NCBI GenBank assembly: GCA_025358305.1 | Contig: JANYJZ010000042.1 | Coordinates: 1 to 48,951 of the forward strand | DNA length: 48,951 nt | Reading direction: 5' to 3' | DNA from: Ignavibacteriota bacterium | Lineage (GTDB): Bacteria; Bacteroidota; Ignavibacteria; UBA10030; SZUA-254 | Part shown: positions 7,491 to 14,417 of the stretch, piece after piece | Layout: the number at the start of each line of letters is the position of its first letter | Position numbering within the stretch: the first letter of the stretch is position 1 | The notes under the pieces: model-generated | Seen by the model: the letters and a program-made list of their open reading frames with translations, nothing else | What the model was told of the DNA's origin: nothing | The model's database searches: none | Program-made: the position numbers and the translations under genes

Positions 7491-9002
7491 CTAGTCCTCG
7501 CATTTGAGACCCAGCACCTCTAAGCCCTTTTGGGCATCCTTCGCCTGCGGCGTATTCGGGCAGGTCTTGAGGACCTTGCAGTAGTACTTCTTGGCCTCTT
7601 CCTTGTTATTGCTGTTCTGGTTCGACTGTGCGATCCAGAGGAGCACCTGGCAATCCTTCGGAGCGAACTCGAGCGCTTTCTTGAGCACCTCGACCGCCTT
7701 TGCGTATTTCTTGTCGAGGAGGTACTGGACGCCGATCATGCGGTAGGCTTCCGCCTTGTGGCCGTCATGAACGTTCGTCGTTGCGTTCGCTGTATCGGCT
7801 GCAATGAGATCCAGCACTTTCTGGTATGCATCGACCTTCTTCGTGTCCTCGCTCAACTGTGCGTAGTCCTGCGCGAGTGTAAGCCAAGCCTGGATATTGT
7901 CGGGGCGCCTGTCGATCGCCCCCTGGATATGGGCGAGGGCAGCCTTGAACTCCTTGATCTGCATCAGAGACATGCCCGCATTCAAGTGCGATGCGAACTG
8001 GAATCCCGTCGTCGTATCGCATGCGATCTTCTTCTCGAACATTGCGATGGCTTCGCGCCATTTCTTCAGTTTCATGTAGAAAGTGCCAAGATCGTATGGC
8101 ACATCGCAGGCGGAAGTATCCTTTCGATAGGCCCGCTCCATGATATCGGTCGCCTTGACATAGTCATCCTGCGACTTGAGTGCGATGGCGTACGCTTTGA
8201 GCTTGTCGCGGTCGAGAGAGTCCGCATTCACCGTACCGAACAGATCCGCCGCCTTTTTCAGGTCGCCCGGCTCGTTCCTTCGTTTGTACGCACCTGCGAG
8301 GGCCTCCTTCACATCCTGACTATCCTTGTTCAACGTGAGGATATGCTCGCCCACCTCAATGATGAGCGCGTATTCCTTGATCTCTTCCAGGGCTTTGAAA
8401 TAACTCATCTGGGTGGTAAGATCGGTCGGCTTCATCTTCGCGAGCATCCCGAGGACGCGCGCGGCGTTCGCCCACTGCTTGCCCCTCGTATAGAGACTGG
8501 CGAGTTCCGTCAGCGCCTTTTCGTTCACCGTATCAAGTTTGACGATCTGAGTATAGGCCGTGGCCGCTTCGGTGTACATCCGGGCCTTTTTGCTCGCATC
8601 GCCGAGCTTCATGAGGAGCGGGACGTTCGTCGAGTCGAGCTCGGAGGCCCGCTTGAACTGCTGGATGGCGGCCGCCGAGAGCTTCTGCGAGGCATAGACA
8701 TCGCCCATGAGTTCGTAGATGAGCGCGTTCTTCTCGTCGAGATCGCGCGCCTGGACGAGCGCCGCTCCGGCCTGGTCGAGCGACTCGGCCTTGAAGAAGG
8801 CCATGCCGAGCCAATAGAACGCCTGGGCGTTCTTCTTGTCCTTCTTGGCCGCATCCCGGAGATCGTCGATCGCCTTGAGGAAGTTGCCGTTCTTGATAGC
8901 CTCTTTCCCGACGTCTACCCCATCCTGGGCCCGAAGGGCAGGAGCGAGTGTCAGGAACGCCGCGAGGAGAGTGATGGAAAGTTTCATAGACGCCTTCATC
9001 AT
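7491..9002 (-). CDS. Exported TPR-repeat protein
   Basis: 503 residues: a signal peptide (LSITLLAAFLTLAPALRAQ) then tandem tetratricopeptide repeats through nearly the whole length, recognisable as repeated A..W..LG.A.....Y..A...F..A..LD patterns (for example NAQAFYWLGMAFFKAESLDQ and CQVLLWIAQSNQNSNNKEEA). This is a periplasmic protein-protein interaction scaffold. Its start overlaps the stop of the phosphate-binding-like lipoprotein gene by 4 nt, which implies translational coupling, and it is the last gene before the operon terminator. In related phyla, TPR proteins accompany ExbB/ExbD/TonB sets; the partner is unknown. ATG at 9002 and in-frame ATGs at 8999 and 8987 are alternative starts. 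Confidence 0.85.
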   Translation of the reverse strand: MMKASMKLSITLLAAFLTLAPALRAQDGVDVGKEAIKNGNFLKAIDDLRDAAKKDKKNAQAFYWLGMAFFKAESLDQAGAALVQARDLDEKNALIYELMGDVYASQKLSAAAIQQFKRASELDSTNVPLLMKLGDASKKARMYTEAATAYTQIVKLDTVNEKALTELASLYTRGKQWANAARVLGMLAKMKPTDLTTQMSYFKALEEIKEYALIIEVGEHILTLNKDSQDVKEALAGAYKRRNEPGDLKKAADLFGTVNADSLDRDKLKAYAIALKSQDDYVKATDIMERAYRKDTSACDVPYDLGTFYMKLKKWREAIAMFEKKIACDTTTGFQFASHLNAGMSLMQIKEFKAALAHIQGAIDRRPDNIQAWLTLAQDYAQLSEDTKKVDAYQKVLDLIAADTANATTNVHDGHKAEAYRMIGVQYLLDKKYAKAVEVLKKALEFAPKDCQVLLWIAQSNQNSNNKEEAKKYYCKVLKTCPNTPQAKDAQKGLEVLGLKCED

Positions 9003-9937
9003 TGTATGCTGTTGTTGGTCGTTTCGACAAGCCTGACCGGCATCGTTGCCGGCACCAGCCCGCTGTTAAGTACGATCTTCTGGCCCGGGCCGCTCGTGAT
9101 GAACGAGGTGAACCCGGCCGCCACGCCGTAGTTATCCGCGCGGGAGTAGATGTAGACCACGCGCGGGATCGGATAGTATCCCTGGTAGACATAGGCCTGG
9201 TACGGCGCAAAGAACTTGCCGCGCGTCCCCAAGGAATCCGCGGCATCCGGGTCGGCGAGCTCTAGTATGCGCACCTGGTCGCCTTTGTCCTTGAGCCAGT
9301 TCATCCCGACAAGCCCGATCGCATCGGGGTCCTTCACGACGTCCTGGATCATCTCCGGGGACGAACCGGCGATCTTGGCCGGATGCGCGAAGACGCCGCC
9401 GTGGAGGATCTTTACGACGACGACCTCGTGGGTGGCGGTGTTGATGTCGGGCAGGACGAGCGAGATCTTCGACGTCATCTTCGCCGCGCCGAGCTCGCTC
9501 CACCGGGTCACCGTCCCTTTGAGGAGGCTGTCGAGTTGCGTCGTCCGAAGCCGGCGCAGAGGGTTTTCGTTGTTCACGATCACCGCGACGGCGTCGATGG
9601 CGATCTTGTGCTCGTGCACCGCGAGATGGAACCGGTCCTTGACCGCGATCTCTTCCGCGTTGAGCGGCCGGGCGCTCACGATGACCGTGATACTGTCGTT
9701 AAAGAGCCGCGCGATCGCTTCCCGGTCCGAGGAGACCTCGATGTCGATGTGCGCCTGCGCGTATAGCTCCTCGAAGGTCGCCTTCTCCTGCTTCATCAGG
9801 GGAGCGACCGATTCGGACACCACCATCGTCACTCGGCCCTTCGTCGGCGTCTCGGGCGGTTCGCCCTGACACCCGGCCAAGAGCATGAGACACGTCAGTG
9901 CCGTGATCAGTGCGCCGTTATGTCGGTTCCGTGTCAT
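8999..9937 (-). CDS. PstS-like substrate-binding lipoprotein
   Basis: 312 residues. A lipobox (LMLLAGC, Cys at about residue 23) ends the signal peptide. The rest matches the periplasmic binding-protein fold of phosphate-binding PstS: an N-terminal lobe with ARLFNDSITVIVSARPLNAEE, then DAVAVIVNNENPLRRL, the WSELG segment, and a late IGLVGMNW and PRVVYIYSR region. No pstC, pstA or pstB is adjacent. Instead the gene is embedded in a TonB/ExbBD operon, overlapping the small membrane gene by 20 nt and the TPR gene by 4 nt. It may sense or capture a ligand for the complex; actual phosphate binding is unproven. Confidence 0.8.
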   Translation of the reverse strand: MTRNRHNGALITALTCLMLLAGCQGEPPETPTKGRVTMVVSESVAPLMKQEKATFEELYAQAHIDIEVSSDREAIARLFNDSITVIVSARPLNAEEIAVKDRFHLAVHEHKIAIDAVAVIVNNENPLRRLRTTQLDSLLKGTVTRWSELGAAKMTSKISLVLPDINTATHEVVVVKILHGGVFAHPAKIAGSSPEMIQDVVKDPDAIGLVGMNWLKDKGDQVRILELADPDAADSLGTRGKFFAPYQAYVYQGYYPIPRVVYIYSRADNYGVAAGFTSFITSGPGQKIVLNSGLVPATMPVRLVETTNNSIQ

Positions 9938-10151
9938 CGTTGTTCTGTTGTTTCGAACGTTTCAGCCAGAGCATCCAGAGACGGTACCCGCTGTAGAAGA
10001 TCATCAGCGACCCCATGAGGACCCTGAACCGGTCCGGCACCGCCGACGGCATCATCGTGCCGGTGAGCATGAACAATCCGATGATCAGGATCAGCGATGC
10101 GGTGCAGACGCTGACGATCCTGAGGATAGATTCAAGGTTCAGAGTTGTCAT
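9918..10151 (-). CDS. Small two-helix membrane protein
   Basis: 77 residues with two hydrophobic helices at about 9-31 and 43-62 joined by a short loop, and a polar tail ending NNDDTEPT. It overlaps the following PstS-like gene by 20 nt and lies 105 nt after the first TonB gene. The arrangement suggests a small accessory subunit of the membrane complex encoded around it. No family recognised. Confidence 0.6.
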   Translation of the reverse strand: MTTLNLESILRIVSVCTASLILIIGLFMLTGTMMPSAVPDRFRVLMGSLMIFYSGYRLWMLWLKRSKQQNNDDTEPT

Positions 10152-10256
10152 ACCGCGTCCTTCGGAGTGTCTCTCATTCTTTATACAAGCGCGCTCCAGC
10201 GAATGTTCCTTACGGCGCCGTACCGGCCCCTTCGGTCGAATTCCGCAGGGGGCGGG

Positions 10257-10994
10257 CTATTTGTTGAGCTTGAACCTGAACGGCATTGACGCCCACACCG
10301 CGACGGGACCATTGTTCATCATCGCAGGGGTGAAAACGAACTGCAAAGCGGCGTCGATGGCGTACTGGTTGAAGACATCCTCGTCGCTCTTCATGATCAA
10401 GGCCTTCTTGGCTTTTCCCGTCTTATCGACGAGGATCCTTACCCATACCGTACCTTCGATGCCGGCACGTTTCGCGATATCCGGATATTCGGGTGCTACC
10501 ACCTTCACCGGGACGGGGGGCAATTCCACCGGCAGGAATATCGGCGGATCCTCGTCCTCGATCTTCACCTCAGGCGGAGCCGGGACGGTTCCCGCCGTCG
10601 TTCCGGTCCCCGAACTCGTTCCGATCGGAGAGGTATCCCAGAAGTTATTCTGGGTCGGGATCGTCTGTTCCATCCGGACTTCCGGGTCCGGCACAGGCAC
10701 GGGAACCCCCGGGATCTCCTTGACAGCGGGTGCGGATACGCGCACCAGTGGGGAAGCATCGGTGTTCATGATCGACGGCGGCTGTACGAGCTGCCAGATG
10801 TTGATCTTATTGACGATCGAGGCGGGTGTTTCTACTGCGAAAAAAGTCCCCACCATGTAGTAGACCCCGATGGCGCTCAGGTGCGCGACGACGGCGATCA
10901 AGAGCGCGATCGTCGCATAGCGCTGATAGAGCTCGCGAAGTTCCCGAATACCGTAGCGCCCGCCAGATCCCGCAAATACTGTCTGCACTGTCAT
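10257..10994 (-). CDS. TonB family energy transducer (copy 1)
   Basis: 245 residues. An N-terminal cytoplasmic stretch (GRYGIRELRELYQRYATIA) leads into one membrane anchor at about 29-49, then a proline- and valine-rich periplasmic linker (VPVPVPDPEV, PPVPVKVV) and a C-terminal TonB domain (APEYPDIAKRAGIEGTVWVR ... DAALQFVFTPAMMNNGPVAV). TonB couples the proton motive force harvested by ExbB/ExbD to outer-membrane transporters. It is clearly a paralogue of the gene just upstream: the membrane region and the whole C-terminal domain are nearly the same, while the linker differs. The 150-nt gap between the two copies is longer than other gaps in the operon. Confidence 0.92.
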   Translation of the reverse strand: MTVQTVFAGSGGRYGIRELRELYQRYATIALLIAVVAHLSAIGVYYMVGTFFAVETPASIVNKINIWQLVQPPSIMNTDASPLVRVSAPAVKEIPGVPVPVPDPEVRMEQTIPTQNNFWDTSPIGTSSGTGTTAGTVPAPPEVKIEDEDPPIFLPVELPPVPVKVVAPEYPDIAKRAGIEGTVWVRILVDKTGKAKKALIMKSDEDVFNQYAIDAALQFVFTPAMMNNGPVAVWASMPFRFKLNK

Positions 10995-11144
10995 GGTCGT
11001 CTCTCCTTCTCTGAAGGTCGTTCTTCAACCATTGTCCACTCTCAAGGATCCGTTGTGCGCGGCGAGGGCCGCACGACGCCGGGCTATCTCACCCTCGTGG
11101 AGCGGGAGCGGAGTGCGATCGTCCGCGCCCGCCCTCATAGGGGT

Positions 11145-11876
11145 CTATTTATTCAGCTTGAACCGGAAGGGCATTGCCGCCCACACCGCGACGGGACCGT
11201 TGTTCATCATCGCCGGGGTGAACACCATTTGCATTGCCGCCTTGATCGCGGGTTCGTTGAAGATTTCCGCATCGCTCTTCATGACCAAGGCCTTCTTGGC
11301 CTTTCCTTCCTTGTCCACGAGGATCTTCACCCAGACCGTTCCTTCAATGCCGACGCGCCGCGCGATATCGGGATATTCGGGCACGACCTGCTTCACGGGA
11401 ACGGGCTGTTTTTCCACCGGCACGAAGTCCGCGGGCTCTTCGTCCTCGATCTTGATGTCCTGCTGGACCTGGACGTTGCCGCTGCCGGCCCCTTCACTCG
11501 ACGCAGGGGCGGAGATCTCCGAGAGCTCCTTCTGCGACGCGATCGTCTGTTCCGGGTTCACTTCCGCGTCCGGGACAGGCACGGGAACGCCGACGGTCGG
11601 CTTCGCGACAGGCACGGAGACCTGCACCTGCGGGGCCGCTTCGGTGTTCGTGATCGACGGCGGGGGGCCGAGCTCACTGTACTTCATGATCCGTACCAAC
11701 GCGACATGTTCATCATCCTGGGAGAGGATCCCCACAATGTAGTAGGCACCGATGGCGCACAGGTGCGCAATGACCGCGATAATGAGCGCGATCGTTGCAT
11801 AGCGCTGGTACAGCCCGCGCAGTTCCCGCATACCATAGTGTGCCACTGATTCTGCAGCAACAGCTTTCACTGCCAT
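11145..11876 (-). CDS. TonB family energy transducer (copy 2)
   Basis: 243 residues with the same plan as copy 1: juxtamembrane HYGMRELRGLYQRYATIA, an anchor at about 29-49, a Pro/Val-rich linker with an acidic IEDEEPADFVPVE part, and a C-terminal TonB domain (VPEYPDIARRVGIEGTVWVK, then MVFTPAMMNNGPVAVWAAMP). It follows the second ExbD by 12 nt, so it is the copy most tightly tied to the motor genes. A recent tandem duplication is the simplest origin. The two differ mainly between the anchor and the C-terminal domain, which may suit different outer-membrane receptors. Confidence 0.92.
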   Translation of the reverse strand: MAVKAVAAESVAHYGMRELRGLYQRYATIALIIAVIAHLCAIGAYYIVGILSQDDEHVALVRIMKYSELGPPPSITNTEAAPQVQVSVPVAKPTVGVPVPVPDAEVNPEQTIASQKELSEISAPASSEGAGSGNVQVQQDIKIEDEEPADFVPVEKQPVPVKQVVPEYPDIARRVGIEGTVWVKILVDKEGKAKKALVMKSDAEIFNEPAIKAAMQMVFTPAMMNNGPVAVWAAMPFRFKLNK

Positions 11877-11888
11877 GGCTAGCTCTCC

Positions 11889-12386
11889 TTATGAGGATAT
11901 TTGGTCGAGAATTTTCCTGTCACCGTCCTGCATCGGGGCAAGACTGAACCGCGTGATATTCGCCAGGTTCAACTCGTCCATCACGTCGACCATCATGTGG
12001 TACTTGCCTTTGCGGTCGACCTTGATGAGCGTGATGAGCTTGGGGTTTGCTTGGGACTGACGGACCATGAGCGCGCGAAGTGCCTTGTACTCCACCTTCA
12101 CGGGCTTGTCCGTCGCCATGTTCCAGTAGATCGTGCCGTCCTCTTTCACCAGGAGGGTCAGGAGGTTGCTCTGGGCGACCTCCACCGTCGTCTTTTCCGG
12201 CGGCAGATTGATCTCCATCGTCTGGGGGCGGTTCATGGTCGTCGTCAGCATAAAGAAGGTCAGCAGAAGAAAGGCCACGTCCACCATCGGTGTATTGTCG
12301 ATCTTTACACCAAGGCGGCGCTTTTTCTTCTTCTTTCCCTTTTTGCGATCGTGTCCGCCCCGGGGGGCGGTATCGACTGATGCCAT
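11889..12386 (-). CDS. exbD: ExbD/TolR biopolymer transport protein (second ExbD)
   Basis: 165 residues: a very basic N-terminus (KKGKKKKKRRLG), the ExbD hallmark DNTPMVDVAFLLLTFFMLTT whose aspartate in MVDV is the proton-carrying residue, then a periplasmic domain ending ANITRFSLAPM. It lies 12 nt from both the upstream exbD and the downstream tonB. With ExbB it forms the proton-driven motor for TonB. Two ExbD genes in a row is common in this phylum, presumably for a heteromeric dimer. Confidence 0.93.
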   Translation of the reverse strand: MASVDTAPRGGHDRKKGKKKKKRRLGVKIDNTPMVDVAFLLLTFFMLTTTMNRPQTMEINLPPEKTTVEVAQSNLLTLLVKEDGTIYWNMATDKPVKVEYKALRALMVRQSQANPKLITLIKVDRKGKYHMMVDVMDELNLANITRFSLAPMQDGDRKILDQISS

Positions 12387-12398
12387 AGTGGTGCTCCT

Positions 12399-12863
12399 TT
12401 AGTCTTTTTTCAGATCCGTCACGAGGTTGAACCTCGTGATGTTCGTCTTCTGGAGAATGTTCATGACGTCCTCCGTGATGCCGTACTCCGCGTCCTGATC
12501 GCCCTTCACCACGGTGCGAAGCTTGGTGTTGGCGATACGGGCGCGCACGAGCATGTCGGGAAGCTCCTTCAGCGTCACTTCCACCGCCGAGCGCAGCTTG
12601 TTCTCGTCGCCGAAGATCCTCGCGGTCATCCGCTGGGAGTCAAATCCCAAGAAGATGCGGTTGTCCTTGCTGATCGTGACGAGCATGACGTCCGATTCCG
12701 GCAGCTTGAACGCCGAATGGGACGACGGGAGGATGATGGTCACCTCTTCCGCCGGCTTGAACGTCGTGGTGAGCATGAAGAATGTCAGGAGCAGAAAACC
12801 GACGTCCACCAGGGGGGTGTTGTCGATCGCGATGTTCATCCTTCGTTTTTTGATTTTAGGCAT
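12399..12863 (-). CDS. exbD: ExbD/TolR biopolymer transport protein (first ExbD)
   Basis: 154 residues with a basic start (MPKIKKRRMNIA), the single membrane helix with the essential aspartate (DNTPLVDVGFLLLTFFMLTT) and a periplasmic domain ending NITRFNLVTDL. The helix is almost the same as in the other ExbD, but the periplasmic domain is divergent, so this is an old duplication, unlike the TonB pair. It lies 15 nt after exbB and 12 nt before the next exbD. Confidence 0.93.
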   Translation of the reverse strand: MPKIKKRRMNIAIDNTPLVDVGFLLLTFFMLTTTFKPAEEVTIILPSSHSAFKLPESDVMLVTISKDNRIFLGFDSQRMTARIFGDENKLRSAVEVTLKELPDMLVRARIANTKLRTVVKGDQDAEYGITEDVMNILQKTNITRFNLVTDLKKD

Positions 12864-12878
12864 GACGCAGCCCTTCCC

Positions 12879-13658
12879 TTATTTCTGTTTGGAAGTGATG
12901 GTCTGGATCACGTCGTAGCTCGCTTCGTCAATCATGTAGGTGAAGCTGTCGACCTTGTTGACGAAGAAGTTGTACGCGACGATGCCGACGATGGCGGCGA
13001 AGATCCCAAGGGCGGTGTTGATCAGAGCCTCGGAGATACCGACGGAGAGCTGGATCGCGTCCGGAGCGCCGGCCTGGGCCAGTGCCCGAAACGCGCGGAT
13101 CATGCCGATGACCGTTCCGAGAAGCCCCAGCATGGTCGAGATCGAGGCGATCGTCGAGAGCGCGATGAGGTTCTTCTCGAGGATCGGCATTTCGAGCATG
13201 GTCGCTTCTTCGATCGCGCGCTGGACCTCAGCCATCTGCTTTTCGGCTTCGAGGCCCTTCGTGTCCCTCGTGAGCGTCTGGTAGCGCTCGAGGCCCGCGC
13301 GAATGATGTTCGCCATGGACCCGCGCTGCTGGTCGCATGCGCCGATGGCGGCTTCAAGGTCGCCGGTCGCGAGGCTCTTCTGGAGGTTCTTCAGGAACGT
13401 CGTGAGCGGACCGCGGCCCTGGGCCTTGCGAAGGGAAAGGAGGCGCTCGATGATGAACGTGATGACCATGATGGAGAGGGAGATCAACACAGGCACGATG
13501 ACGCCGCCGGTGTAGACCTGTCCCATCATGTTGTTCGGCTTCAGGCGTCCTTCACCGTCCGAGAAGTTGGACGGGCTGCCGAGGACGAACATGTAGATCA
13601 AGACCGACGTCGCGAAGGCGGCGATCACCAGAGTGACAACGAATGTTGACTGTTTCAT
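12879..13658 (-). CDS. exbB: ExbB/TolQ/MotA-family proton channel protein
   Basis: 259 residues with three membrane helices: an N-terminal one at about 5-25, an early pair partner at about 50-70 (GGVIVPVLISLSIMVITFII), and the conserved C-terminal hairpin starting IALSTIASISTMLGLLGTVI and continuing ISEALINTALGIFAAIVGIV. The LGLLGTVxGM and EALxxTAxGxxAAI motifs are diagnostic. The long cytoplasmic middle contains LEAAIGACDQQRGSMANIIR, as usual. It heads the motor genes, 38 nt behind the STAS gene. Confidence 0.93.
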   Translation of the reverse strand: MKQSTFVVTLVIAAFATSVLIYMFVLGSPSNFSDGEGRLKPNNMMGQVYTGGVIVPVLISLSIMVITFIIERLLSLRKAQGRGPLTTFLKNLQKSLATGDLEAAIGACDQQRGSMANIIRAGLERYQTLTRDTKGLEAEKQMAEVQRAIEEATMLEMPILEKNLIALSTIASISTMLGLLGTVIGMIRAFRALAQAGAPDAIQLSVGISEALINTALGIFAAIVGIVAYNFFVNKVDSFTYMIDEASYDVIQTITSKQK

Positions 13659-13696
13659 CTGATACTACTCCTTTGAGATGTGAGATATGGTGATGA

Positions 13697-14059
13697 TTAT
13701 GAGAGTGAATCTACTTTGACAAATGCTTCCACTGCTTGATTCGGCGTGTCATACACGTCGAAGATATCGATGAGTTTCGTGACGGCGAGGAGGTTCTGGA
13801 CGTTCCCGCTCACCCCGGACACCTTCACTTCGCCGGCGTTCTTCTTGTAGCTCGCGTGCGCCGAGATGATGGCGCCGATGCCGGAGCTGTTGAGGTAGTT
13901 CACCTTCTGGAGGTTGATGACGAGGCGCAAGATCCCCTGCTCGAGGAAGTCCGCCACGGCCGAACGGAGCTGGTCCGTGTCCCCGTCGCCGATAAGGGAG
14001 CCGCGGATCTCGATGATCCCGATGGTGCCGTTCCGAGTTGTCGTTGCCTTGATGGACAT
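13697..14059 (-). CDS. STAS-domain protein, anti-anti-sigma factor type
   Basis: 120 residues forming one STAS domain like SpoIIAA/RsbV. The serine normally phosphorylated by a partner kinase lies in NYLNSSGIGAIISAH near residue 59, with the preceding strand GILRLVINLQKV. Such proteins release a sigma factor or other target when dephosphorylated. No anti-sigma kinase or phosphatase is adjacent; instead the gene sits 38 nt before exbB and about 140 nt behind a sigma-54 promoter. It is therefore probably the first gene of the TonB operon. What it binds is unknown. Confidence 0.88.
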   Translation of the reverse strand: MSIKATTTRNGTIGIIEIRGSLIGDGDTDQLRSAVADFLEQGILRLVINLQKVNYLNSSGIGAIISAHASYKKNAGEVKVSGVSGNVQNLLAVTKLIDIFDVYDTPNQAVEAFVKVDSLS

Positions 14060-14209
14060 GGTGTCCCGTGCTGGGTGAACTGTCGTGACCGGGCCGGTTC
14101 CGTGCGTGAGCGCCCGGAGGATGAGCGTGGGTCGATCGGCGCGAGCGAGAATGTGAGATGCGATGCGCCGGTACGACCGGAGAGAACCACGCTGCTACTC
14201 TCTTTGCCG

Positions 14210-14225
14210 TGCAAGATACGTGCCA
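14210..14225 (-). promoter_or_regulatory. Sigma-54 (RpoN) promoter of the STAS-Exb-TonB operon
   Basis: On the minus strand the sequence is TGGCACG, TATC, TTGCA, identical to the RpoN consensus TGGCACG-N4-TTGC[AT], with GG at -25/-24 and GC at -13/-12. Transcription would start near 14199 and read through STAS, exbB and onward. Directly upstream on the same strand is an NtrC-type activator gene, the regulator class RpoN promoters need. Confidence 0.85.
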
Positions 14226-14301
14226 TCGCTGGAGAATCAGGCCTCAGACGCGACAGGAGGGGATTTTCGAGAGTGGCGGCGGTCCGTCGACCGGCGAGAT
14301 C

Positions 14302-14316
14302 CGTGCAAAATGCACG
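14302..14316. promoter_or_regulatory. Candidate activator site (palindrome CGTGCA-AAA-TGCACG)
   Basis: A perfect 15-bp inverted repeat centred about 110 bp upstream of the predicted RpoN start, within the usual range for enhancer-type sites. It is a candidate operator for the adjacent NtrC-family regulator. No spacing or binding data support it beyond position and symmetry. Confidence 0.45.
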
Positions 14317-14383
14317 ATTGGGTCGTACAGTCCGGACGCCGAAGGCTTCATTCTTTTGGGAGAGAACGACTTACGCGGGGATT

Positions 14384-14397
14384 GCACATTGCAGTGC
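14384..14397. promoter_or_regulatory. Second candidate activator half-site pair (GCAC-N6-GTGC)
   Basis: A shorter palindrome about 190 bp upstream of the predicted start, sharing the GCAC/GTGC core with the site at 14302. The two together could form an enhancer. Weaker than the first site. Confidence 0.3.
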
Positions 14398-14417
14398 CTG
14401 CCGAACCTGCGCCAGAG

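Noticed and set aside
7530-9131. 533-residue plus-strand frame opposite the TPR gene
   Set aside because: Antisense of a clear TPR protein; no signal peptide, motif or ribosome-binding site.
10995-11144. A possible hairpin in the gap between the two TonB genes
   Set aside because: The best stem is only about 5 bp and no U tract follows; not enough for a terminator or attenuator call.
14384-14400. A second sigma-54-like sequence (GGCAC...TGCA) near the end of the regulator gene
   Set aside because: GG and GC elements are one base too far apart compared with the strict RpoN spacing; better explained as a palindromic site.
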